A stretch of DNA of 64,000 nt from Paralvinella palmiformis (GCA_025642065.1 JAODUP010000581.1:1-64000), one strand, 5' to 3'. Positions 1 to 13,308 are shown, counted from the stretch's first letter. Translations and numbers: made by a program. Notes: generated by a model not told the origin, from the letters alone.

Positions 1-295
1 ATTTTCGGAAATAATGTCTAGTTGTAAACAATCGATCATAAAGAAACTGTGTGTATTTACGTATCATGCATTTAAACTGCACAAGAACATCGTGATCATT
101 TAATGCTCCATGCCGCACAACTGTATATGTGCAATCTTTCACCACCCATAAATAGTGTAAAACACGTAGCTTTGACATTGTTTTATCATTGTAGTGTAGT
201 TCACTCCAAGAAATAATAATAATTATATTATTATTAAATAATAACGTTACTTTATATTTAAAATATACGCATGGGTAAGTAGATCCGTATAAATA

Positions 296-316
296 AATAA
301 ATAAATAAATAAATAA

Positions 317-345
<29 letters not shown>
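296..345. repeat. (AAAT)n-(AT)n microsatellite
   Basis: Tetranucleotide AAAT units run directly into an AT dinucleotide tract. Apart from simple AT-rich DNA with AAT runs (around 215-245), nothing else is visible in the first 350 bases. Confidence 0.95.
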
Positions 346-348
<3 letters not shown>

Positions 349-352
349 ATGT

Positions 353-420
353 CAAACACCCAACTCCGACCACCTCTATAACTTGACCACCTCTGTAAAT
401 GGACCACTTTTTTACAGTCT
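353..420. mobile_element. possible end of a Tigger/pogo-like DNA transposon
   Basis: The stretch has the wording 'gaccacctctataacttgaccacctctgt', which resembles the terminal region of pogo/Tigger elements. No partner terminus and no transposase were found nearby, so this is a weak resemblance only. Confidence 0.25.
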
Positions 421-461
421 TAAATTATTGGTATGCTTTAACATTGTATTACTCGGAGTGA

Positions 462-719
462 GTGAGTGAGAGAGTGAGAGAAATAATGTTGTTTATATTT
501 TCTAGACAAACATCCAAAGGAAAGAAAAAATTAAATATAACCAAATGGAATCTACTGATCATAGTGACAGCAGTTGTATCAATTGTTGGGTTACTGATCA
601 CCATATACAGCCTCGCTATGAACCCGAATCAATCCAGCAATCTCATCACATCAACAACTTCTGATACGACCACAGTGGCCACCACAACGGTCGTGACCTC
701 AACATTGCCGCCTCCCTAA
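462..719 (+). CDS. unrecognised small single-pass membrane ORF
   Basis: An 85-codon open frame. A basic stretch (residues ~15-28) is followed by a clear hydrophobic segment of about 20 residues (~31-52) and a Ser/Thr-rich tail ending in three prolines. The start lies in a GAGTGA-type microsatellite, so the true start is uncertain. It could be the last exon of a membrane protein, a transposon-borne ORF or chance. No family was recognised and no splice acceptor was established. Confidence 0.22.
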   Translation: MSERVREIMLFIFSRQTSKGKKKLNITKWNLLIIVTAVVSIVGLLITIYSLAMNPNQSSNLITSTTSDTTTVATTTVVTSTLPPP

Positions 720-1484
720 GAATGTTCAATTCCCTGTTATTCTCTAAACGAATAGGCCGATCCATGTTCAAGGATCAATACAGTTCTGTGACGTAATCGT
801 AGATATGTACGTTTATCTTCCGTTGTGCCGAGTTCAATATTAAATAACTTTGTAATCATGTTATGTTGTAACGGAACGTATTTCTCGAGAGGGGGGGGGG
901 CACTTTTTCCAGAGTATCCCCGATATATATATCTCACGTGTATTATAAAAACTGGCTTACTTTATGCCAATGCAAAATACCATTCTTTATACGTAAACAT
1001 CACGCATCATTATCAGGTAATTATTAAATGATGCATAATTCTTTAAAATATTAAAAATGTGTTGTTGATGATGTCGCTAAAATGCGGCTAAAAATGAGAC
1101 AAAACAAATAGCAGATAAAGTGGTTTGTTTATACAGAAACCTTCCTCTGTACAATTGTATTTTACTAGTTCCATGAATTACTCACAAGTATAACCTTTGT
1201 TATTAACAAAACATTATTTCTAAATAAATGTACAATGAAGATTATGTCCGTTTGTTGTCATGCTCGGGTACATCGCTATACGGTTATTACTAAACACTGA
1301 CATCGACTAAGGCACACACAAACACACACACACACACGATTGGTTATTATAGGTGAATATATTAAACTGGAGTCTACAGTAGATCAGTTATTATCAATGT
1401 ATGCTTTATTCTTATAACTGGGACTAACTTCCATATTTGGTTAATCGATATAAATATAAACAAACGATTGACGTGAACACAAAC

Positions 1485-3722
1485 AGAACACAGAACAAAC
1501 AAAATATTTATACAGTCTATGGGACCTTCTGTTATAGATTGTTAGCTTACAGAACACAGAACAAACAAAACATTTACTACAGTCTATGGGACTTTCATAA
1601 CACAGAACAAACAAAACATTTACTACAGTCTATGGGACCTTCTAATGTAGACTGGTGGCCTACAGAACATAGAACAAACAAAACATTTACCACAATCTAT
1701 GGGACCTTCTGATATAGATTGTTAGCTTACAGAACACTGAACAAACAAAACATTTACTACAGTCTATTGGACCTTCTGGTATAGATTGATAGCTCATAGA
1801 ACACAGGACAAACAAAATATTTATACAGTCTATGGGACCTTCTGTTATAGACTGTTAGCTTACAGAACACAGAACAAACAAAACATTTACTACAGTCTAT
1901 GGGGCATTATGTTATAGACTGACGACTTACAGAAAACAGAACAAACAAAACATTTACCACAGTCTATGGGTCCTTCTGATATAGACCGATGGCTTACAGA
2001 ACACAGAACAAACAAAACATTTATTACAGTCTATGGGACCTTCTGATATAGACTGGTGACTTACATAACATAGAAGAAACAAAACATTTACTACAGTCTA
2101 TGGTACTTACATAACACAGAACAAACAAAACATTTACTACAGTCTATGGGACCTTCTAATATAGACTGGTGGCCTACAGAACATAAAACAAACAAAACAT
2201 TTACTACAGTCTATGGGACCTTCTGATATAGACTGGTGACTTACATAACATAGAACAAACAAAACATTTACTACAGTCTATGGGACTTTCATAAAACAGA
2301 ACAAAGAAAACATTTACTACAGTCTATGGGACCTTCTAATGTAGACTGGTGGCCTACAGAACATAGAACAAACAAAACATTTACTACAGTCTATTGGACC
2401 TTCTGGTATAGATTGATAGCTCATAGAACACAGGACAAACAAAATATTTATACAGTCTATGGCACCTTCTGTTATAGACTGTTAGCTTACAGGACACAGA
2501 ACAAACAAAACATTTACTACAGTCTATGGGACCTTCTGTTATAGACTGTTAGCTTACAGAAAACAGAACAAACAAAACATTTACCACAGTCTATGGGTCC
2601 TTCTGATATAGACCGATGGCTTACAGAACACAGAACAAACAAAACATTTACTACAGTCTATCGGACCTTCTGATATAGACTGGTGACTTACATAACACAG
2701 AACAAACAAAACATTTACTACAGTCTATGGGACCTTCTGTTATAGATTGTTAGCTTACAGAACACAGAACAAACAAAACATTTACTACAGTCTATGGGAC
2801 TTTCATAACACAGAACAAACAAAACATTTACTACAGTCTATGGGACCTTCTAATGTAGACTGGTGGCCTACAGAACATAGAACAAACAAAACATTTACCA
2901 CAATCTATGGGACCTTCTGATATAGACTGTTAGCTTACAGAACACTGAACAAACAAAACATTTACTACAGTCTATTGGACCTTCTGGTATAGATTGATAG
3001 CTCATAGAACACAGGACAAACAAAATATTTATACAGTCTATGGGACCTTCTGTTATAGACTGTTAGCTTACAGAACACAGAACAAAGAAAACATTTACTA
3101 CAGTCTATGGGACCTTCTGTTATAGACTGTTAGCTTACAGAAAACGGAACAAACAAAACATTTACCACAGTTTATGGGTCGTTCTGATATAGACCGATGG
3201 CTTACAGAACACAGAACAAACAAAACATTTACTACAGTCTATGGGACCTTCTAATATAGACTGGTGGCCTACAGAACATAGAACAAACAAAACATTTACC
3301 AGCCTATGGGACGTTCCGATATATACCGATGCCTTACAGAACACAGAAAAAACAAAACATTTACTACAGTCTGTGGGACCTTCTGATATAGACTGATGGC
3401 TTAAAGAAAGCAGAACAAACAAGACATTTACTACAGTCTATGGGACCTTCTAATATAGAACACAGAACAAACAAATAATTTATTACAGTATATTTGACCT
3501 TCTGATATAGACTAATAACTGATAGAACACATAACAAACAAATCATTTATTATAGTCTGAGTCTTTCCGATATAGCCTGATGGCTTACAGAACATAGAAT
3601 TAAAAAACAAATTTCTACAGTTTATGCGACCTTCTGATATAGACTGATGGCTTACAGAACACAGAACAAACAAAACATTTACTACAGTCTATGGGACCTT
3701 CGGATATAGACTGATGACTTAT
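1485..3722. repeat. 67-bp satellite array with higher-order repeats
   Basis: Tandem units of about 67 bp share the core 'acagaacaaacaaaacattt' followed by 'ctacagtctatgggacctt' and a variable 'ctgatatagactg' segment. Shortened units of about 40 bp, which lack the variable half, recur (near 1590, 2110, 2285 and 2800). A block starting near 1531 is repeated almost exactly near 2739, an offset of about 1,208 bp, so there is a higher-order period over the 67-bp period. Units decay after ~3300. Open frames inside it are by-products of the periodicity, not genes. Confidence 0.95.
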
Positions 3723-4055
3723 AGAAATTGTCGGCTGTTTAAAAAGCTTTGTTTGGTACGGTCAGTGTTTGGACGAACCGAGCGGGTGATGATGAGTTTT
3801 GAGGCAAGTAAACCATATATACAAGCAACATGATTAATACCAAATAATTACTTAAGATTAATTTAATCAAATGAGAAAATTGAGCTGAATATCTCGTCGA
3901 ATAGGGGAACGAAAGTAACATGATGGTGGATCGCAATATTTTCACTTTTAGAACAAGTGATTGTTTGACGATTTGTTTGATAAATGAATAGCATTTGAAA
4001 ATCTAGGAGGTAAGAAGTAACGGAATACATTGGCCGAAACATTGAGCTTTTACAA

Positions 4056-4056
<1 letters not shown>

Positions 4057-4094
<38 letters not shown>
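4057..4094. repeat. (AT)n microsatellite
   Basis: Uninterrupted AT dinucleotide tract. The flanks 3723-4056 and 4095-4570 hold no gene that can be recognised. Confidence 0.95.
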
Positions 4095-4097
<3 letters not shown>

Positions 4098-4574
4098 CTT
4101 CCATATGGCCGCTTGGCCATGACGAGATCAGCCGAGTGGGAGTAAAAACGAAAAAAGTAACAGCTGTGTTTGACTCCCATCTAACAAACTAAATGTATAA
4201 TAACAATTTCATAATGTTATATTGTGAAATATGACTCATATTCAGTTCACAGAACTGTAAGGAAATAGATGCACAATAACTTGAAGACAACTAGGAATAA
4301 ACATTAATTTTGAATATCTCTTACGACCCATGTTCTGGCTGTCACAACCTATGGTGTATGTCCCATTTGACGGTGATGGGAGGATTCAGATGTACTGTAG
4401 AACATAGAGTCAATATTGCCGCCAAGCCATGCGGTGATGCATCTATGACCAGTTTAGTTTCCAGACTGGAGTCAAAAGTATGCCAAAACTGACCAGCCTG
4501 TTAGACTGACTTGCAGCTCTGTCCACGCGTTATCATAATCGTCTTCCCACACGAAATCTGTGTCCTGTTTCGTT

Positions 4575-4940
4575 GGTTTGGTTTTGTTGTTCGGGGAGAA
4601 TCCCCAGGCTGTCGCTTAATCAGCACAGCCTCTATGTTGGAGTGGTTGAGAAATCTCCTCCCTCACCACTCACAGGGGAGCAATACGGAAAGATGGAGCC
4701 GAAATACCCCGAGGGTGGTCACTGCCAGAGTGTTTTACGTCCTCAGGGGGTTTTTAACGTCCCCCTTTATTTTAAATAATTCAGTGGAGACGGCAGCGCC
4801 ATTTAACGTGGTCAGCCACCCACGATGTAGTGAGCCGAGAAATTAATCCCTGGAAAAGTTTCGACCTCTTACGGGGTTCGAACCTGCGACCGTTGGCACC
4901 AAGTGCCGGGTGCCTAACCACTAGGCCACCGGAGCTCACT
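4575..4940 (-). mobile_element. tRNA-derived SINE, 366 bp (SINE-B, copy 1)
   Basis: Read on the minus strand from 4940, it starts with a tRNA-like head: an A box (tggcctagtggtta-like) and a B box 'ggttcgaacccc' about 55 bp in. It ends with 'aacaacaaaaccaaacc'. The target sequence 'tgtttcgtt' occurs on both sides (4566-4574 and 4943-4951), as expected for a target-site duplication. It is the same length as, and highly similar to, the copy at 45302-45667 on the opposite strand. The GC-rich body looks like a gene but is non-coding. Confidence 0.9.
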
Positions 4941-5039
4941 GTTGTTTCGTTAGCTCACGTAGCGAGCTATCAATCGTTTCTAGTCTTGGTATGTATCGTT
5001 GTACTTACGTTTCTATACCCAACAACAATTGTACTTGAC

Positions 5040-5720
5040 GTTTAGCTATGAGACGGGAAATTTCGTTCATGGCCTTGACCTCATTCGGGTCAGGTGATAC
5101 GCTATTTTCACAAAAATTTTGCCAAAACTTGTATCGTCAATATTAAATTTGAGCTGATACCCTTTCAGTTTCCCGAGCCTGTTTTGTAGCCTTTACACGA
5201 ACATCTTCAACCGTATGGATTATTTGAATCGGCCTAAGTTGATTTGCTGTATCGAACGACAATAGACAACCTTTCGTTTCTTTGATAACACAGAAAACAA
5301 TAACCATTTTACGCGGACCTAATTATAGTTATCGTTGCAATAAACTTGCCCATCAACGACTTTATCGGGTTATATCGCACTTTCTCCGACCTTTTCTTTG
5401 GCTTGTGTTCACCGTACTTTTTCAAAAAAAATTCATCTTCCGTTTCCACTGCACCTTCCATTACTGAAGCCAGACTCACCGTTTGTTTTAACATACGGCC
5501 AGTTTCTAGAATGTTTGTCAAATCCATTGATTTATTCAGCCCTTTTCTTCACAAAGGTCTATATGTACACCGACCCTTGTATTGGCTGATTTCATCTACA
5601 GCGTCCGAGGTGAAATTACAGTTTATAGACAGCTTCAGTCTCGTAGAAGATAGTTTTCCAAGCGTTTCCCCCTTTGTGTTAAAAAAAAACATATCTTTCG
5701 TACTCACTGTTTGCCTTTGG
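5040..5720 (-). pseudogene. decayed Gypsy/Ty3-like retrotransposon fragment (protease to RT N-terminus)
   Basis: In broken minus-strand frames, short pieces resemble the protease-RT junction of metazoan Gypsy elements. One is 'LMGKFIATI' (protease flap region, near 5330). Others are 'CLLSFDTANQL' (near 5250) and 'GKLKGYQLKFNIDD' followed by 'AYHL' (near 5110-5190), the segment that precedes the RT palm. Several frameshifts and stops separate them. No LTRs, integrase or YVDD motif were found. The assignment rests on recalled family motifs. Confidence 0.5.
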
Positions 5721-5729
5721 GATTAAGTA

Positions 5730-6273
5730 CTCAGTGTTTTTTTTCTCCAGAGTATTGGAATCTTCATGGGGAAATTTCATGGTTTCATTTAAGTCAAAAC
5801 GCTCTTCACCCATTTAATACAGCAGACAGGCTTTCTTATTATTGTTCATTGTTCACCCGTATTACCAATGTTCAACGCAAGCAGTAACATTTCAACCCGC
5901 GTCAGACATCTTATGCAGTGTGGACCGGCATTCGACAAATCACTATACAGTCGAATTGTTCAAATATTGGCAATGACGTAGCGATTCTTCCAGACATATT
6001 ACAAGGAAATATTAGATAGATAGATAGATAGATAGATTTATTTCAAACTACGCCATACATCACTCTATAAATGTGAATAATTCATAACACAAATAAATTA
6101 ATGATCGAACGAACGAACTCTCACAGAACTAGGTTCATCGAATACCTCATCGCCAAATATAATATTTGAAACGGCGGTTGTCATAGATTTAATAAACAAC
6201 TTCAATTTAACATATTGCTAAAACACAACTACCCATCATGCATCTCGCTCACTTCCCGCTTAGGTATTTCGGC
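5730..6273. other. no gene seen
   Basis: AT-rich DNA with a short (TAGA)n run near 6013-6040. Nothing recognisable on either strand. Confidence 0.6.
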
Positions 6274-6280
6274 GTACAAT

Positions 6281-8545
6281 CAGATAGCTTAAATATAGAG
6301 AGGCGTTACTCTTGCCGCGCCATATTGAATTTTGAACCACTGGCGCCTCCAGCGACCGGAGGTATTTCTCCGATAAACAAAAGCTCTCTGGTTGTCCACA
6401 TGTGATCGTGTACATGTGTGCTCTTAGTTGAAATGAATTGCCAATACTAGTACTATATGTTACAGGATCACATACTCTTTTATTAATTAACACTTTAATT
6501 GTGCACACATGATATCGAAGGAAACGAAGCTCTGAAACTGTAAATAAACAACTAAGTGATTTTACAGCTCAGTCACTTAATTAATTCATAGCCTACAATT
6601 TGCGATCAGTTGACAGCTGATCAGAAAATAATCGAACGAGGTTTAGGTTATTTCACAGCTTTGTATTTTTTTTTTAATGAAAACAATTAGGTAATGCATA
6701 AAAACATACTTTCATCATGTCAGTTTATCATTGTCCATAACTTTTTATGTATTTGGATATATACATATAATGATATATACATAACACCATGATATATACA
6801 TAACACAACCATAACACAATTCACCATATATTAATCATGTCCGTTTATCAAATATTAACTAAAAAAAATATAAGTTCATTTAAAGTCTACACCTCAATAA
6901 TATAGATAATACAATATAGGCTTGCCCAGCTGAGAACAAAGAAAATACATGGAATATTAACAATGTTTATGTTTGCGTTAACATGTTAGAGATGGAGAAA
7001 TTAGTACTTTCATACAATAAGCAGCAGCAAATCTCTTGTGCCACAGGTTCATCTCTAGTTACAATCAGTCATTTGTTATCAAATGGACAGAATAACCCAA
7101 ATTACTTTCAGCTCTAAACAACCACTACTACAAAAATATGACATTTAGTCCAGATCAGTGAACTGCTTAAAGTTAGACAGAATATACCCAGAGATGTAAT
7201 AGACACATGCATTGACTACTGCAACAGATAACACCAAGAGATTGGCCTATTTACATGGTAAATCATCATCATAGAACTTCAAGGACTGAAACAGAACAAT
7301 ACAATGATTTGAACCAAGTGCATACACAATGTGTAAACACATGTTTTCCTTTTTTCAAGTAGGTTAAATGATTTGATTTGATATGCATTTAAGTTATGAA
7401 GAGAATTATACCAATTAAAGCACATTCAAGTACTAATTCGGGTGCTGGTAATCCGTTTTTGTATTAAGATATGAAATGGGCTGACAAAATTTCATGGGTT
7501 TGATGACTTGTTTCTTATTTAATTAATTTTATAATACCAATTTTCACCATTAACATTTATAAATATTAATTACTGTCACAGCTGGCCCTGTCTACTGTAT
7601 GGGTCTCCTACCTGTTAATACCTTCTTCTTTAATTTCAGTGGATGTATGCAGTGGATTTGGTACATTAAAAATAGTTGGAATAGCATTCTAGATAAGTTG
7701 TCTGGTTCATGAATTCCGTTTCAGTGAAATGTATATCATACATTCTACAATTAGTACTCAAGTAATTTAAATCTTTCCTCATCATATATCTGAACGACAA
7801 CACTTACCATCTTTTACTTCTGTCAATAGAAAAAATAACAAAATGAATGTTTCTACCACTAGTTGAGGTATTTAATAATTAATTTCATAACATTTAAATT
7901 ATAAATAGAAGTCCATATATATCCATAAGTACCAATTGCTTACGTTTAAAAATAAATATGGATGCAGGTGATCATGTAAATACTCAGCTACTTATAATTA
8001 TTGTAATTAGGGAAAAATGATCTCATTATAGTAATGTAATTTTAGAAATCCAATTATTTTATTAACAATAATAAAGTAAAATATACCTCCCACCCATAAC
8101 ATCTTCAGTAACTGTAAGCTTATGTATATCTTACATACCCATTTTGTGATTAATAGGTTGATATTGTTCAATAAAATTTAATCAGATTTTGTCTGAAACA
8201 AAAATAGATCTAGATAGATCCTGCTTGGGCTTACTGCTTGGGTCATGTCAAGTAGGGGTGTGTCTACTTCAAATTGTTATGCTTAATTTTTAAATATCTT
8301 TTATTTTTAAAAAGCCAGATCATATCAAATTTTTACACTAGCTTTCATTTCCTTTCGGAGATGTCTTTATTTGTGCATACTTTTTCTGTTACTCCAGTCG
8401 AAAGCGGCGCAGAATGAACCAGTTAACGAAGGGAGCTGTCGGTGACAATCTACCTCCGGTCGCTAGGGCCTTGGCGCTCCATGAATTCAAAATGGCGTCT
8501 CACGTTAAAACGCGAAGTAACACGTCTTGTTATAAATAGTCTTTG
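6281..8545 (-). mobile_element. 2.27-kb non-autonomous TIR DNA transposon (copy 1)
   Basis: This segment is the reverse complement of 42969-45282 over its whole length, with small indels. The two ends of the element are themselves related in inverted orientation: each begins CA(G/A)AGA or a close variant and contains 'gccatnttgaatt' and 'gcgaccgg(a/t)ggta'-type blocks, so it has imperfect terminal inverted repeats of about 100 bp. It is flanked by 7-bp near-identical direct repeats, gtacaat (6274-6280) and gcacaat (8546-8552), consistent with a target-site duplication. No open frame of note lies inside. The superfamily is not settled; the CARAG-like termini recall hAT, whose duplications are normally 8 bp. 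Strand is given relative to copy 2. Confidence 0.88.
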
Positions 8546-8552
8546 GCACAAT

Positions 8553-8998
8553 CTCGACGTCCTCTTACTGTCCTCATAACGTACCCGTGTATTACCATAC
8601 GTTACAATTAAAATTCAACAACTAAAATCTTAAAGTTCCTGTTCGTACATACTCAGATACTTAAAATAGAGGAAGTTGACAATCTAATTATCGTCCCAGT
8701 TTTGGAGTACCCTTGCAACCACTCTCACTGGACTTGTTTTCGTTGTTGTTTTGTTTTGTTTTTTGTTATCAGAGATAACACCACATTTCGCTTCTTGGCT
8801 GACATCAATCAAAATTTAATAATAACGAACTTGTAATAGCCCCGTTTATTGATCTAGTGTATTTCATTATTATGGTCTAGATGATATTTATACTTTGTCT
8901 GTGTGCATATTACCTGTGTATTCAGACTGAAGGTAAACTTTATCTATCCACTTATTTCTAAATACACACCCAATTACCAGATTATTAAGCCGATATGG
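8553..8998. other. no gene seen
   Basis: AT-rich DNA with a short (GTTTT)n run near 8740-8765. No coding or RNA signal was found. Confidence 0.6.
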
Positions 8999-9138
8999 GT
9001 GTCCGGTGGCTCATTGATTAAAGTACTGCACTCCAAACCTCCAAATTGTGTTTTCGAATCCGGCTCATATCAGCATTTGTGGGATATGTTTTCTTATGCA
9101 TTCACCGCCCAGACCATATATATATATATATATATATA
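8999..9138 (+). mobile_element. tRNA-derived SINE ending in (TA)n
   Basis: A tRNA-like head contains a possible A box (ggtggctcattgattaaagt) and a B box 'ttttcgaatcc'. A short body follows, ending in an AT dinucleotide tract. The end 'cgcccagaccatatata' is similar to the minus-strand sequence around 57985-58040, which suggests a family. Confidence 0.55.
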
Positions 9139-9330
9139 TGTCCTAGATTTGGACCAGCTCTAACGCTGAACAACTCAAATTGACTCGACGCAATTAAACA
9201 CATACACGTACGACTGTGAAGTTCATCCGATCCAGCATTGACTTAATTGGAGCACCAGCGACTTTCCCGATCGTAAATCGTAACATGAAAACTTTATGGA
9301 TCACTACCGATATTACGAAGTAATATCGAT

Positions 9331-9421
9331 GAAACAACCTTCAGATATGCCCGCGCCGAGATTCAAACACGGGTGGTAGTGATATATGGTCCAGCACGCT
9401 ACCGCTAGACTACGGAGACCC
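9331..9421 (-). mobile_element. SINE-A fragment (tRNA-like head only)
   Basis: On the minus strand this matches the head of the SINE-A family: a tctagcggtagcgtgctggaccat-like A-box region and a B box (tttgaatctcggcg), ending at 'atatctgaaggttgtttcat'. The family's 3' tail is missing, so it is truncated. Confidence 0.7.
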
Positions 9422-10189
9422 GTAAACTCAGGAACAAGACAATAAAAGATAATTACGAGTTACTGGAAATAAACCAATTATAATCAATCATCGATTGGTT
9501 CAATTAGCACATTAATTCTAGATATATCCCTTCTCGTTAATAATCTAGCCCGTAGTTCTCGGTTGATGTTTAATAAATAATATTCACAACTGATGCGACA
9601 TTCAAGCGTAAAACTTGATTATATATATTATGTATTTGTGAAAGTTAGTAATTAAATTGTCCACCAGGTGGCTACGACTACATGTCATGGAATCAGACAG
9701 AATACAGATAAATGGAGAATTATAAATGAGAAATTAAGAAATCAATCATATTTTTTTCACGGCTTACTTTTCTATATCCAGAATGTCACATCATCATATC
9801 AGGGATGGTCTCCTGGATCTTTGCGATTTTCTTCAACTGTCAAAGGTATTTCAGTTCTAGATAATTATTTATGTTAACCATTTCCTTGTCCCATGATTCC
9901 TTTGATACATAAGAATTAAAGACTCTGTACACACATATATATATATATATATATATATGACAACATAAAGGTAGTTCTATTTATCTCGTTACGCCTTCCT
10001 AATTAACTACTCTACTATAAGAAAAGGAGACTAAATTACAACAATTTGACCTTATAACAAACGGGTCTTAGAAAGGTTCAGCAAAAACCTATATTTAAGC
10101 ATTACAACAAATTTAAAAGGAATATGAAAATAAAATATTTAAAAGCTGACTAGCTAGAAGCAAATAAACAAGATGTTAAAAATACGTGC

Positions 10190-10480
10190 CATATTGACAA
10201 AAGTATGAATGAAAATATTCCAAATTATTAATTTAAGCATTTTACAGATTATCTAAAATTAAACCAGATTGATAGCATGTTTCTAAAACCAATTGATGAA
10301 TGTCAAATTATATAAATAATAAATAAATTCAAACCTAAAATAAACTCAAACTATGATGAAATTCCCACCAAAATAATGAAACAATCCATCATTCATCCAA
10401 TGTATATTATAAACAAACCATTTGACACAGAGGTTGTATCTAACACACTAAAAATAACAAATGTTGCGTCGGTTACCAAC
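10190..10480 (+). pseudogene. LINE reverse transcriptase fragment (N-terminal part)
   Basis: Translation with one stop gives pieces such as 'SMFLKPIDECQII' and 'NSNYDEIPTKIMKQSI', the conserved region before the RT catalytic core in Jockey/CR1-type LINEs. The reading decays after ~10480. A second piece of comparable age lies at 12240-12420, so both may be parts of one broken insertion. Confidence 0.6.
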
Positions 10481-10489
10481 TGCGGTCTC

Positions 10490-10861
10490 TGATTAGAAAC
10501 AACTATGGCGCCCATTATTAATAGGGGATAGCAACTTTTCACCAACGGAATATACGGGAAATCTTTCAGCAAATTATTTCATATTACACACAGACTGAGA
10601 CTAGTATTTCAGCTAAACGATTGTGTCTTTCCAAAAGATTTAACACAATACTTATCATGGGATAACCCAATGATTGAGCGGACCGATTTTTTCAGATGAA
10701 TGATACAGCTAAGCCTTTGTTATTCATATTGATTTGTAGGGGATTTTTAGCATGAGTTTCAATGGATTAAATAAATTGAGTGTAAATTGATTTTAATGAA
10801 GATTTAAAAAATATTTAATGTAGGGTTTTGGAGATATTATTATACTTGTACCTGGGAACTA

Positions 10862-10905
<44 letters not shown>

Positions 10906-12235
10906 CCGTATATAGTTAAATACTGTTTTTATTACATTAGAGTTCAATACCCTTGACATTTACATAAACATTTCACGACTGGCTGATTCAGAAAATAAAA
11001 AAGCTAGTTCATTTTCAATACAAGATATCATGAATAAATACCAATTTTACAATAATAGAAACCATACATTGAATTATAATCTATATGATCATTGATTTAT
11101 TCATTCACATCGTCATGTCAGATGGCAAAGGTTCTACAAAAAATAAGTTTGAACTTGACAGGCCGGACTATAACAGCCATGCCAATCGTGCTGAGCGTTA
11201 CTTAGTTTAGTGGCATATATCTATTGGATGAAGTTTATGCCATTCTTACTAAATGCAGAATTATGATCTGGAGATCACATACCCTTAATGGACTATAAAA
11301 AAATCCGAATATAGCTGGTAAATAGCCTAAATACAGCTTTTTAGTATGATTTTTATCGGCCGCTATACGCGTAAATGCAACAAAGTGATTCTTAGTCTGC
11401 TAACCCGAGACCTTAGTGTGAAATTCAGCCGCATGGTGACAGCAAGGGTAATTGAATCGGTCTATTGAGTGTGGTATCCCAGAGGGATCGATTTTAGGGC
11501 AGATTAAAGTTGAAATGTTGTCCTACTATGCAATTAATATGAGGTGTGTTTACACTCATTGCAAAGACTGTCAACAATGATTAACAAGAAGTTTGTCCTA
11601 TATTTTCTAATGACCATTTACCAAAATATGAACCATTTGATAATAATATATAATTGATGATTGTTATACTTTGCCTATTTTAAAAGGGCAAGTAATAGGT
11701 TCTTGATGAAAAGGCAATTTCAACAGTTAATTAGTTATTTTCTATTATTACCACTTAAGCCAATGTTACTGGCACAGATTTTATATTTACCCTTTCATTA
11801 ATTTATTGCTTATTTTCTCTGATTTATTACAGTGAAATATTTTTACAGTAAGTAGAATAGATTCCATTCTTTCATTTATAGCATATTAATGAAGCAATTT
11901 TTTATTGACATAATGTAATATCACATATTGGCCCATATTAATTGTCTTGTATTATATAGTATTATATTTTTAAATAAATATAATTTTTTTTTAATATAGT
12001 GAAAATATAAACAACGGACAGCATAATTTCTGGCAAATGATCTATTATAATATGAAAATCATACTGGAATTACATAGAAAGTACAGTACTGTCGGTATAG
12101 AAAAATTAAATTATTAGGTAGTTTTTAGAAGCAAATGGAAACATCTTAAATCTTTCTACTAATGCAAAATACATCAATATTTTGTATGTAAATGTGTTCA
12201 ATAAACTAATACGCTATATATTATGCTGTAAGATA
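10490..12235. other. no gene seen
   Basis: AT-rich DNA containing an (AT)n tract (about 10863-10903) and probably more LINE debris. No frame, tRNA or repeat boundary could be supported. Confidence 0.5.
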
Positions 12236-12239
12236 TATC

Positions 12240-12420
12240 AAAAGGCCAAGTCTTAGGCCTCATTATTTTTCTTTTTTAAATGAACTTCATGCAGAGGTAG
12301 TTTTTTTTTTACTGAGAAATGTAATCGGTATTAAAATTAGGTGTTAAATATCTGAGGGTATGATTTTAAGTTAATTAAACATCTAATTTACATTGAAGTT
12401 GATCAAAAGAAACTAATTGG
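12240..12420 (+). pseudogene. LINE RT debris
   Basis: The DNA around 12240-12295 reads as a decayed 'GQVLG..IFLFF' block (RT motif before the YADD box). A 'GVKYL'-like piece near 12340 matches a segment downstream of YADD. Frames are broken and YADD itself is not seen. Confidence 0.4.
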
Positions 12421-12641
12421 CATATGATTTTCAAACATAATAAATAATAAAGCTAGAGGTTCCTTGTTACGTTTTTACACGTATTGGCATGTAATGAATA
12501 TTTAAATATGAAATGATAAAACTAATTATGTTTATTGAAACCGGTTTCCCCCCTCAAAAAATCAACTGACCGTAATATTTCAAATTAATGTCTGCAAGAA
12601 ATCATTATATTACCCATTTGAGCTATATGAATTTCCTAATA

Positions 12642-12795
<154 letters not shown>

Positions 12796-12799
12796 CCCG

Positions 12800-13300
12800 A
12801 GTGACTGGTTTAGATGATCATTAAGTAGTGTTCAAAGATAGGTTAATTCTGCAACTAAAATGTACATTTTTTTGTTATTAGAATCATCAATGTTATTGTT
12901 CAATATGCCCATTTGGCTATCTGTTACAACTATTGTAATGTAGTTCAATAGTATAATTTTATAAATTAACAATTTCAACCTTTGCTTCAATGCAAATATG
13001 TTCTCCTTTCTCCGATATGGCAGCCTTTTTACGTGGTTGGATACCTCAAATGAGGAAGAAGCATATGGTCTGTAATTTATTTCCTCACCACGAGGACAAA
13101 TTCTAAACAAATTTACAATAGATGGCGAATTCGGCGAAGAAAACCTTGTCAGTTGCCTGGTTAGATGAAACATTATCGATACCTATCGAATCTCCGACAT
13201 CCCGCTTATCATACATGTAGGAGTAAGAAGTCACACCCTCAAACTCATGAGGCCATAAAGAAACAGGTACTGCCAAATGTCGCATATACCCAGCTGGTAT
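12800..13300. other. no recognised gene
   Basis: Overlapping minus-strand frames of 60-113 codons lie at 12832-13285, but no domain or splice pattern is recognisable. It may be transposon-derived, since it lies beside the ACGTAA-rich block and the DIRS-like relic. Confidence 0.35.
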
Positions 13301-13308
13301 ACAATATT

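Noticed and set aside
1485..3722. Regularly spaced repeats that could look like a CRISPR array
   Set aside because: Unit-to-unit similarity spans the whole period, there are no unique spacers, and the host is an animal.
4511..5045. Plus-strand frames of 68-111 codons
   Set aside because: They lie in SINE-B, and the same frames recur in the other copy at 45.4 kb.
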